This document shows positions 1-4,754 of a stretch of 5,954 nt of DNA, one piece after another (position 1 is the first letter of the stretch; the number at the start of each line of letters is the position of its first letter). Made by a program: the position numbers and the translations under genes. Location of the stretch: assembly GCA_026389675.1 (NCBI GenBank), contig JAPLHJ010000283.1, positions 1 to 5,954 on the forward strand, read 5' to 3'. The stretch is from Chloroflexota bacterium. GTDB taxonomy: Bacteria > Chloroflexota > Dehalococcoidia > GIF9 > UBA5629. The notes under the pieces were generated by a model. It had not been told where the DNA came from and did not search any database. It saw only the letters and a program-made list of their open reading frames with translations.

Positions 1-824
1 AACAAGTACAACTCTTCAAGCCCCTGGTCGAATTTGTGAAAGGCGGGTGCGTGGAGTCGCTTGAAAATATCGAGATTGGCGGCGTGCCGGTCCTTGTAAC
101 CACACCCAAGGGCTATAACAAGGAAAATGACCATAAGTGCATCTGCTATATTCACGGTGGCGGATACACTGTCTTGGATCCTACTACTATGTTAGTTTTG
201 TCGGGACCAATCACCCACCAGGCGGGCATTAAGACCTATTCAATAGACTACAGGCTGGCGCCCGAATACCCCTTCCCTGCAGCCATGGACGATTGTATGA
301 GCGTTTACCGAGAACTCGTAAAGCGATACAAATCAGAATCCATCGCGCTTCTAGGGGATTCGGCTGGAGGGGCACTTTCTCTGGTAACAGCCCTTAAGGC
401 GTCACAGCAGAATCTGCCTCTGCCGGCAGCCCTTGTTTTAAGCTCGCCAGCTGCGGACATGGATGATGTTGGCGACACTAGCCATATCCTCGAAGGATGG
501 GACTGTGTGCTCAGCATGGACAAATGCGGTTTTAAGATGGCCGAGGCCTATGCAGGCAAACAGGATCTTAAAAACCCTGATATCGCACCTATCTATGCAC
601 AGTATCCCCCTAAATTCCCACCCGTGTTTATTGTAACAGGCACACGCGACATCTTACTGAGCAACTGTGCAAGGCTGCAGCGTGTGCTGAGAAATTCGGG
701 AATTGAAGTCAGGATGGACGTGTGGGAAGGCATGTGGCACGACTTCATAGCAGTGCCATTTATTCCCGAAGCACAGGAAGCAGCCAAAGAGATGGGGGAT
801 TATATCAAGGCAGTATTAAAATAG
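1..824 (+). CDS. alpha/beta hydrolase, hormone-sensitive lipase (HSL) family, 5' truncated
   Basis: Likely carboxylesterase or lipase acting on short acyl esters, probably cytoplasmic. The frame is open from the window edge (first full codon at position 3), giving 273 visible residues. Counted from there, the HSL signatures are all present: oxyanion-hole HGGGY (51-55), YRLAPEYPFPAA (83-94), nucleophile elbow GDSAGG with Ser120, acid Asp216 in GTRD, and base His246 in WHDF. The catalytic triad is therefore intact. Family members usually have about 300 residues, so some tens of residues are missing upstream. A GTG at 36 could serve as a start, but the open frame continues upstream of it with family-like sequence and no ribosome site precedes it, so I treat the gene as cut by the edge. 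It ends with TAG. No terminator hairpin follows and the substrate is unknown. The family assignment is firm. Confidence 0.93.
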   Translation, partial: QVQLFKPLVEFVKGGCVESLENIEIGGVPVLVTTPKGYNKENDHKCICYIHGGGYTVLDPTTMLVLSGPITHQAGIKTYSIDYRLAPEYPFPAAMDDCMSVYRELVKRYKSESIALLGDSAGGALSLVTALKASQQNLPLPAALVLSSPAADMDDVGDTSHILEGWDCVLSMDKCGFKMAEAYAGKQDLKNPDIAPIYAQYPPKFPPVFIVTGTRDILLSNCARLQRVLRNSGIEVRMDVWEGMWHDFIAVPFIPEAQEAAKEMGDYIKAVLK

Positions 825-888
825 CTTTAAAAGCTCCAATTTCCAGGGTTGGCGGTTTCCACGACAACAGGGCCAGACCGGTTCATAG

Positions 889-912
889 TTTATATGTTTA
901 TATATTTATATA
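889..912. repeat. AT-rich tandem repeat, three 8-bp units
   Basis: Three consecutive units, TTTATATG, TTTATATA and TTTATATA, run directly up to the stop codon of minus-strand remnant A at 913-915. It may be simple-sequence slippage or an insertion scar. No function is evident. Confidence 0.7.
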
Positions 913-998
913 TTAACCGCCTGTTAGTAGTTGCTGTAGCGCTTGAATAAGCTTTTTGCTCTCAAAAATGAGTTCGGGAACTGTCCACAATGGCCCAC
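913..998 (-). pseudogene. coding remnant, copy A (C-terminal peptide of unknown protein)
   Basis: Read on the minus strand from about 996 to the TAA at 913-915, this gives about 27 codons with the segments WTVPELIFE, SKKLI, ALQQLL and a final Gly-Gly. Copy B at 1812-1897 is its close relative. Over the 82 bases 917-998 versus 1816-1897 I count 66 identities without gaps. Of the 17 differences inside the aligned codons, 13 fall at third positions and only four residues change, which is the mark of descent under protein-level selection. Upstream, the frame meets a stop (TAA at about 1013-1015) and no start or ribosome site is apparent, so it reads as the tail of a lost gene. I do not recognise the parent protein. 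A small functional peptide is possible but unsupported. Confidence 0.6.
917..998. repeat. imperfect direct repeat, left copy (A) flanking the toxin-antitoxin operon
   Basis: It aligns without gaps to 1816-1897 at an offset of 899 bp (66 of 82 identical by eye). The best-conserved core is 951-998 against 1850-1897, including the shared stretches GCTTTTTGCTCTCAAA and AGTTCGGGAACTGTCCA. A shorter, degenerate third copy is at 1770-1794. The repeats enclose the mazEF-like operon. No inverted terminal repeats or target duplication were seen, so this is not a typical insertion-sequence end. Confidence 0.8.
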
Positions 999-1109
999 CA
1001 ATTAGGTAATATTATCGCCTGACTTTAGCTTCGTTTTATCTGCCAGAGTCCGAAATCGCCAGTTTTCTAATCGTGATAGCGGCAATATTGCTGCCACAAT
1101 TTGCAACGG
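999..1109. other. intergenic stretch with a short palindrome
   Basis: No gene is supported between remnant A and the toxin-antitoxin promoter. The only structure seen is a perfect 10-bp palindrome, GCAATATTGC, at 1082-1091, flanked by GG and TGCC, which could be a weak protein-binding site. Nothing else stands out. Confidence 0.4.
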
Positions 1110-1138
1110 TTGACAATCAGTCTATGATCATTCATACT
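1110..1138 (+). promoter_or_regulatory. sigma70-type promoter of the toxin-antitoxin operon
   Basis: A perfect -35 TTGACA (1110-1115), a 17-bp spacer and a -10 CATACT (1133-1138, 4 of 6 matches) lie just upstream of the antitoxin. Transcription would start near 1145, leaving a leader of about 30 nt. The operator half-sites overlap the -10 element and the start region, as expected for autorepression. Confidence 0.7.
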
Positions 1139-1158
1139 ATTGTCATACTTTAGTATGA
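1122..1158. promoter_or_regulatory. probable antitoxin operator: four phased half-sites
   Basis: Four copies of one 6-bp element occur: CTATGA (1122-1127, inverted, one mismatch), TCATAC (1132-1137), TCATAC (1143-1148) and GTATGA (1153-1158, inverted). Their starts are 10, 11 and 10 bp apart, so all lie on nearly the same helix face. Each outer pair forms an inverted repeat with a 4-bp centre. The array overlaps the -10 box and the transcription start. Ribbon-helix-helix antitoxins commonly bind such arrays and repress their own operon. That this antitoxin binds here is inference. Confidence 0.65.
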
Positions 1159-1162
1159 TAAT

Positions 1163-1168
1163 GAGGTG
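1163..1168 (+). promoter_or_regulatory. Shine-Dalgarno site that sets the antitoxin start
   Basis: GAGGTG lies 6 nt before the ATG at 1175. An in-frame GTG at 1166 falls inside this site and so is unlikely to be the start. Confidence 0.75.
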
Positions 1169-1174
1169 TCAATA

Positions 1175-1432
1175 ATGCCAAAGACAACTAAAATAGCTAT
1201 CAGCCTTCCTGAGGCAATTCTTAGCGCGGTAGAAAAAGAAAGAAAAGCTAGCGGTGAGAGCAGGAGCGAGCTATTTCGACGGGCGGTTGAAATGCTGCTA
1301 CGTCGGAATAGAGAACAGGCTATGAGCGAGCGATATGTTCGCGCTTATGAGCAAATGCCTGAGACGAGAGAGGAAATTGAAGCGGCCCGCTACTCTGCCA
1401 GTGCCATATTAGCCGGGGAACTCTGGCAATGA
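1175..1432 (+). CDS. ribbon-helix-helix antitoxin, MazE/CopG-like
   Basis: Antitoxin of a type II toxin-antitoxin pair, 85 residues. The N-terminal part, TKIAISLPEAILSAVE followed by KASGESRSELFRRAVEMLL, is a typical ribbon-helix-helix DNA-binding fold: one beta strand (about 5-11) and two helices separated by the SGESRSE turn. The acidic tail (PETREEIEAA, then ILAGELW) is the part that in MazE-like proteins lies in the toxin groove and blocks its RNA site. The ATG at 1175 is chosen because GAGGTG sits 6 nt upstream. The TGA overlaps the toxin start (ATGA), giving translational coupling. Repression of its own promoter through the half-sites at 1122-1158 is likely. The fold is sure; which MazE subfamily it belongs to is not, so no symbol is given. 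Confidence 0.9.
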   Translation: MPKTTKIAISLPEAILSAVEKERKASGESRSELFRRAVEMLLRRNREQAMSERYVRAYEQMPETREEIEAARYSASAILAGELWQ

Positions 1433-1746
1433 AAAGAGGCGAGATATGGTGGGCAGAACTGGAACCGCCCGCCGGGAAACGTCCCGTGGTGCTTCTCTCA
1501 AGGGACGAGGCCTATGCTGTGCGCTCGCTTGTAATCATAGCACCGGTTACCACACGGATACGCGGTATAGCTGCTGAAGTTCCATTGACAGTTGAAGACG
1601 GCATGTCCCAGGCATGCGTGGTAAATCTGGATGTTATCACCACCATCCCAAAGGATTGCCTTCGTAGTCGGCATACCATAATAAACCGCATTAAATTGAA
1701 GGAAATTGAAGCGGCCATACATTTCGCTCTGGGATTGGATCAGTAG
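1429..1746 (+). CDS. mazF: MazF/PemK-family mRNA interferase toxin
   Basis: Toxin of the pair, 105 residues, usual length for MazF. Family members are sequence-specific endoribonucleases that cleave mRNA and arrest growth until neutralised by the antitoxin. Visible hallmarks are the start RGEIWWAEL (3-11), the KRPVVLLS strand with Arg18, and APVTTRIRG with Thr41. By family alignment with Bacillus EndoA/MazF, Arg18 and Thr41 correspond to the catalytic Arg25 and Thr48. The C-terminal half (VVNLDVITTIPK, then the helix KLKEIEAAIHFALGL) also fits the PemK/MazF fold. The frame is intact, so the toxin is probably active. Its start overlaps the antitoxin stop by 4 nt and it has no separate promoter. 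Cleavage specificity cannot be read from the sequence. Confidence 0.94.
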   Translation: MKRGEIWWAELEPPAGKRPVVLLSRDEAYAVRSLVIIAPVTTRIRGIAAEVPLTVEDGMSQACVVNLDVITTIPKDCLRSRHTIINRIKLKEIEAAIHFALGLDQ

Positions 1747-1769
1747 CAACGCCAGCATCAACGCATATT

Positions 1770-1794
1770 CTCTCAAATAGGATAAGTTCGGGAA
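1770..1794. repeat. degenerate third copy (C) of the flanking repeat
   Basis: CTCTCAAA (1770-1777), a 6-bp spacer, then AAGTTCGGGAA (1784-1794). Copy B has the same two blocks with a 3-bp spacer (1858-1879). The difference is exactly one codon: on the minus strand copy C reads PELILFE where copy B reads PELLFE. It starts 23 bases after the mazF stop. Beyond these blocks similarity fades, though the minus-strand bases of 1745-1765 are weakly leucine-tail-like. Confidence 0.5.
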
Positions 1795-1811
1795 ATATTA
1801 GATTGTTCATG

Positions 1812-1897
1812 TTATCCTTCTGTAAGCAATTGTTGGAGTGCCGGGATCAGCTTTTTGCTCTCAAAGAGAAGTTCGGGAACTGTCCAGAATGGCCCAC
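1812..1897 (-). pseudogene. coding remnant, copy B (C-terminal peptide of unknown protein)
   Basis: The minus-strand reading from about 1895 to the TAA at 1812-1814 gives about 27 codons with WTVPELLFE, SKKLIPALQQLL and a final Glu-Gly. It matches copy A at 23 of 27 residues, and nine codon differences are fully silent. Upstream on the minus strand the frame closes quickly (TAA and TGA near 1901-1908), so no complete gene is present. It lies downstream of the MFS permease stop but in a separate reading context. The parent protein is unrecognised. It could be the end of an element carried into several sites, or residue of a gene family broken by rearrangement around the toxin-antitoxin operon. 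Confidence 0.6.
1816..1897. repeat. imperfect direct repeat, right copy (B) flanking the toxin-antitoxin operon
   Basis: Partner of 917-998 at a constant offset of 899 bp. Identity is highest in 1850-1897 and drops towards 1816. Homology ends abruptly near 1897, next to a short hairpin. Confidence 0.8.
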
Positions 1898-1918
1898 ATC
1901 TTCATTATTTGAATGTGG
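1894..1918. other. hairpin between copy B and the MFS operon end
   Basis: CCACAT (1894-1899) and ATGTGG (1913-1918) are complementary, with TTCA/TGAA able to extend the stem inward around a bulge. It lies about 30 bases past the permease stop on the minus strand. No T-run follows on either strand, so it is a weak terminator candidate at best. Confidence 0.3.
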
Positions 1919-1949
1919 ACTTTACCAGGCAATCTTATCTCCCCAGAGA

Positions 1950-3167
1950 TCAGGAGTTCGCACCGGGTGCTTTGATATCATGGAGCAGCAACGCCAGGAT
2001 GAAGGCGACCCCGAAAAGTATGGCAATCGCGGTCATGTTGAAGAAGAAAACAATGGGCAGACCGAATATCTGGCCGCTCAGCATCAAAATCCCGTTGGAA
2101 GTGGCCTCCGGCACGGGGTGGGTCTTTTCGACTGCGTAGGTCAGCCCGACCGGCATGGCCGGGATGAGGAAGAAACCTAAAAGAAAACCAAACAGGCTTA
2201 AAAGCACAATCGAGGAAAGATACTGCAGTAAAAGGGAAAGAGGCACCGCCATACCGGCCGCCAGGAGCAGGAAGAATTTCCTTTTGTGGTATTTGTCGGA
2301 CAGTGCAGACAGGATTACCGCCCCGCACAGGCCGCCGATCACCATCAGCCCGCCCACTATGCCAGCGGCGAGGGCCGAGTCGATGTCCAGTGGCCGGTCC
2401 TTGAATATGAAATCTATCTTGATCAGGATGGCATTAAACGCGCCTACACCTATTAAAAAGAGTCCCAGTAGGAAGAGAAAGTCGCGGTTTCTGAAAAGCG
2501 CTTTCAACCCGACGGTCATGGTAACCTTTTTCTCGGCTGCGATGGGATTGGGCGGCAGCGCGGGCTTATCTTTCACCAATATGAGATACAGGATCATGCC
2601 GATCAGGGAGGGGATGCCGTACAGATACAGGATTGTATCGATCCCCTGCTTGACCGCACCGATTTCCCGGTAATGCGCGACGATAAAATCGGTGGCGAAC
2701 ATGACGATCGCGAAGCCGACGAACATGGACATGGTCAGCAATCCGGACGCCAGGGCCTCTTCATTCTGCGGAAACCAGTTCGATGCCATTTTGGTAAAGG
2801 CATTGAGCACGAACGGCTGAGCGATGGCACATGCGATCATGCAGGCGAGGAGCCAGCCGTAATCCGGTGCGAAGATACGGAGAAAACCACTCAGGCCAAT
2901 CAGCACAACGCCGATCCCCGCCCCTTTCTTGAGTCCGAGGTTGTCGATACACCAGGCAGCGGGGAGGCAGAAGGGGATCCAGCCGAGCATGGCCAGTATG
3001 CCCAGAAAATCAATGGCGTCGATATTGCCGCCGGTATAGACGGCAGCGGCATCCCTGGCAATAGGAGCGAATGTCATCCACATGATCTGGGACATGGCGA
3101 CGTTCAGCATGAAGACTCCCAGCACGACCCAGCGGTAAGGGGATACGGATGAATTTATATTCTGCAT
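1950..3167 (-). CDS. MFS permease, FLVCR-like
   Basis: Inner-membrane secondary transporter of 405 residues with about 12 predicted helices, the usual MFS length. The N-terminal half resembles the FLVCR group: QIMWMTFAPIA in helix 1 (27-37), GWIPFCLPAAWCIDNLGLK (62-80) and ASNWFPQNEEALASGL (128-143). A charged cytoplasmic loop, SDKYHKRK (290-297), occupies the helix 8-9 position of the second half. A hydrophilic central loop (about 199-225) joins the halves. Eukaryotic FLVCR proteins move heme, choline or ethanolamine, but bacterial relatives are mostly uncharacterised, so no substrate is claimed. The start is the ATG at 3167, preceded by AGGAGG; an upstream in-frame TTG at 3203 has no such site. 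It is third in the operon, 76 nt after the small membrane protein. The MFS call is sure, the FLVCR affinity moderate. Confidence 0.88.
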   Translation of the reverse strand: MQNINSSVSPYRWVVLGVFMLNVAMSQIMWMTFAPIARDAAAVYTGGNIDAIDFLGILAMLGWIPFCLPAAWCIDNLGLKKGAGIGVVLIGLSGFLRIFAPDYGWLLACMIACAIAQPFVLNAFTKMASNWFPQNEEALASGLLTMSMFVGFAIVMFATDFIVAHYREIGAVKQGIDTILYLYGIPSLIGMILYLILVKDKPALPPNPIAAEKKVTMTVGLKALFRNRDFLFLLGLFLIGVGAFNAILIKIDFIFKDRPLDIDSALAAGIVGGLMVIGGLCGAVILSALSDKYHKRKFFLLLAAGMAVPLSLLLQYLSSIVLLSLFGFLLGFFLIPAMPVGLTYAVEKTHPVPEATSNGILMLSGQIFGLPIVFFFNMTAIAILFGVAFILALLLHDIKAPGANS

Positions 3168-3171
3168 AAAA

Positions 3172-3177
3172 CCTCCT
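3172..3177 (-). promoter_or_regulatory. Shine-Dalgarno site that sets the permease start
   Basis: AGGAGG on the minus strand, 4 nt before the ATG at 3165-3167. It falls inside the longer open frame that begins at a TTG, which favours the shorter 405-residue protein. Confidence 0.8.
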
Positions 3178-3243
3178 CTCAAAACAGCGGCATGCGCAAG
3201 CAAAACCGGGACTTCAATAATCAGGCCTTTACGCCACAGGTTA

Positions 3244-3630
3244 TCAGCCCATCATCACAGCAATGGCGATGCCGAAGCCGACACACCAGATATTGAGAAA
3301 AGCGTTCAATATCAGGTCGCTCTTGGAGATCTTATACACGCCGTTCTGAATATTGAAGCTGAAGTCCAACACCCCCAGGAATAGTAGTGCGCCTGACCCT
3401 ATCATCGACAGATTGCGGCCCACGGGTATATTTAACAATATCAATATGCCGGCCGCCAGCAGCAGTATGGCCAGCAATCCGTCCGGCAGCGGGAAGGAGT
3501 GCTCATACTCCATATAACCTTTCGGAGGATTTTTAGGCGCAAGGCCTATGGTAAAAAAGCCTATCCAGAACAGTATTAATCCGACACCTGTCAGCAGCTC
3601 AAGTATGGCAATTGTTCTCAGTCCTTCCAT
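3244..3630 (-). CDS. small four-helix membrane protein of unknown function
   Basis: A 128-residue hydrophobic protein with four likely transmembrane helices at about 8-30, 49-68, 72-91 and 105-126. Helices 1 and 2 are joined by a Pro/Gly- and acid-rich loop (APKNPPKGYMEYEHSFPLPD, 31-50). No signal-peptide cleavage site, metal-binding motif or catalytic signature is visible and I do not recognise a named family. Its ribosome site (GAGGTGA) overlaps the end and stop of the dehydrogenase gene, and its ATG begins 4 nt past that stop, so the two are almost certainly co-translated. Position between a dehydrogenase and a transporter suggests an accessory role in the same process, which is inference. 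It is a real gene by start, ribosome site and operon position. Confidence 0.8.
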   Translation of the reverse strand: MEGLRTIAILELLTGVGLILFWIGFFTIGLAPKNPPKGYMEYEHSFPLPDGLLAILLLAAGILILLNIPVGRNLSMIGSGALLFLGVLDFSFNIQNGVYKISKSDLILNAFLNIWCVGFGIAIAVMMG

Positions 3631-3634
3631 TTAA

Positions 3635-4444
3635 TCACCTCTTAATATAGGATTTTTTATTCTTTTCTCCGAGCCGTTCCAGCAGCGGCCAGAGTTTTGT
3701 AACAAGCCACGGACAGCACATGATTATTTTTGAAAAAACACCGGTTAAAGCGGGCGCATATATTTCAGGGCTGCCTTTTTCTATTGCCCTGATCACGGCC
3801 TGGACTATTTTTTCAGGGCTTTGCGCATCGCCCAGGAACGTAAGCGGAGAGCCGCCGTGGGAGGCCTCATATTTCAGCATGGGAGTATCGACCGAGTCAG
3901 GGAAAATAGTCGATACTTTTATGTTATGCTTCCTCAGTTCTATTCCAAGAGTCAGGAAGAAGCCCCTTAAAGCGAATTTTGATGCTGTGTAAATCGAGCT
4001 GTAGGTTTCGGGGACAAGACCGGCGAGCGAGGAAATGGTCACGATATGTCCCTGTTTGGCAGGTATCATTACCGCCAGGACTTCCTTTGTGCAGTTGACA
4101 GCCCCCATAAAATTCACCTGTATCTGGGCGTCGATGTTTTCATAGCTGCAGTCTTCGAAAAGCGCCGGCCTGATAATGCCCGCGTTGTTTATCAATATGT
4201 CAATTTTTGAATATTTATTTACGGCCGATTCCACAAGCTTTTTTACATCCGCCCTGTCCGTGATAGCGCATTTAATAATCAGCGGATTTGAGGTCAAACC
4301 GGAGGCCGATGATTCCAGGCCGCTGTAATTTATATCTGCAAGAACAAGCTCTGCCTTTCTTCTGTCTAACTCCCTTGCAAGTGCCGTGCCTATGCCGCCG
4401 GAAGCGCCTGTTATGATAATTGTTTTATTTGAAAAGTCGTACAT
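3635..4444 (-). CDS. short-chain dehydrogenase/reductase (classical SDR)
   Basis: NAD(P)-dependent oxidoreductase of 269 residues, cytoplasmic or membrane-associated. Motifs, counted from the chosen ATG: cofactor loop TGASGGIG (12-19), LADIN at the end of strand 2 with Asp37 (favours NAD over NADP), NNAG (86-89), Asn111, Ser139, Tyr152 and Lys156 (YTASK), forming the complete Asn-Ser-Tyr-Lys tetrad. The C-terminal tail after residue 235 (FSKIIMCCPWLVTKLWPLLERL, then a Lys/Arg-rich end) is hydrophobic then basic and could anchor the enzyme to the membrane or a lipophilic substrate site. The ATG at 4444 is preceded by GAAGG 8 nt upstream and gives a normal SDR N-terminus; a TTG at 4465 lacks a ribosome site. 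First gene of the operon, 4 nt before the small membrane protein. The substrate is unknown. Confidence 0.93.
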   Translation of the reverse strand: MYDFSNKTIIITGASGGIGTALARELDRRKAELVLADINYSGLESSASGLTSNPLIIKCAITDRADVKKLVESAVNKYSKIDILINNAGIIRPALFEDCSYENIDAQIQVNFMGAVNCTKEVLAVMIPAKQGHIVTISSLAGLVPETYSSIYTASKFALRGFFLTLGIELRKHNIKVSTIFPDSVDTPMLKYEASHGGSPLTFLGDAQSPEKIVQAVIRAIEKGSPEIYAPALTGVFSKIIMCCPWLVTKLWPLLERLGEKNKKSYIKR

Positions 4445-4480
4445 CGCCCCTGCCTTCACATTCAACTTAGGTTGGGGCTA

Positions 4481-4509
4481 ATTATACGATCGGGCATTCT
4501 GCAAATCAA
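4481..4509 (-). promoter_or_regulatory. sigma70-type promoter of the SDR-membrane protein-MFS operon
   Basis: On the minus strand, TTGATT (4509-4504, 4 of 6 matches to TTGACA), a spacer of exactly 17 bp, and a perfect TATAAT (4486-4481). Transcription would begin near 4474, leaving a leader of about 30 nt before the ATG at 4444. Confidence 0.68.
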
Positions 4510-4700
4510 GTCAGGCTGGAAGACCCAAATCTACCGCCTGCCAGACCTGCTTCCCCCGCGCTACGAAGGGGTCATCCCTATTCTCAACATAAATATGCCG
4601 ACACTCAAGTTACCCTTGTAAATTTTTGCTTCCGCTTTGAGACTAATCGGTCTTTAATAAATCTGTGCTAACATGACTTTATGGAGGATTATTAATTTTC
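4510..4700. other. divergent intergenic region with GC-rich hairpin potential
   Basis: No gene is supported. A GC-rich patch at 4553-4571 can fold through CCCC (4554-4557) and GGGG (4568-4571) with a CG/CG pair inside. An imperfect pairing of CAGGCTGG (about 4512-4519) with CCAGACCTG (about 4541-4549) lies beside it. This patch contrasts with the AT-rich sequence on its right (4580-4720). It could be a regulatory leader, a REP-like dispersed repeat or decayed coding sequence; nothing here decides between them. Confidence 0.35.
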
Positions 4701-4708
4701 ACTCCGTG

Positions 4709-4714
4709 TATAAT
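4709..4714 (+). promoter_or_regulatory. candidate -10 element for the zinc-ribbon/Ig-repeat gene
   Basis: A perfect TATAAT on the plus strand, 40 bp before the ATG at 4755, in an AT-rich setting. No convincing -35 box lies 16-18 bp upstream, and an overlapping TATACT (4714-4719) is an alternative. The position relative to the gene is right, but the promoter is only partly supported. Confidence 0.42.
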
Positions 4715-4754
4715 ATACTCACGGCTACAACTATGCTGAAAGAGATAATCTATT

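Noticed and set aside
825..837. AGCTTTAAAAGCT just after the esterase stop as a terminator
   Set aside because: The palindrome leaves almost no loop, is AT-rich and lacks a following T-run, so it cannot form a terminator hairpin.
305..916. Short open frames on both strands within and just after the esterase gene
   Set aside because: They are out-of-frame or antisense readings of the esterase, with no start signals.
1498..1776. Minus-strand open frame across the toxin gene
   Set aside because: It is antisense to mazF with a TTG start and no ribosome site. Only its first bases touch repeat copy C.
913..1897. A complete insertion sequence or integron-like unit around the toxin-antitoxin pair
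   Set aside because: No transposase, integrase, terminal inverted repeats or target-site duplication were found. Only direct repeats with coding character are present.
1803..2180. Plus-strand open frame of 125 residues after the toxin gene
   Set aside because: It crosses repeat B and the 3' end of the permease gene on the wrong strand, with no ribosome site and a composition unlike a protein domain.
2155..3152. Two long plus-strand open frames (2155-2673 and 2673-3152)
   Set aside because: They lie antisense to the MFS permease; their Arg/Ser/Pro- or Gly/His/Asp-rich sequences match no fold and they lack ribosome sites.
3720..3992. Plus-strand open frame of 90 residues
   Set aside because: It is antisense to the 3' half of the SDR gene, whose catalytic motifs are intact on the other strand.
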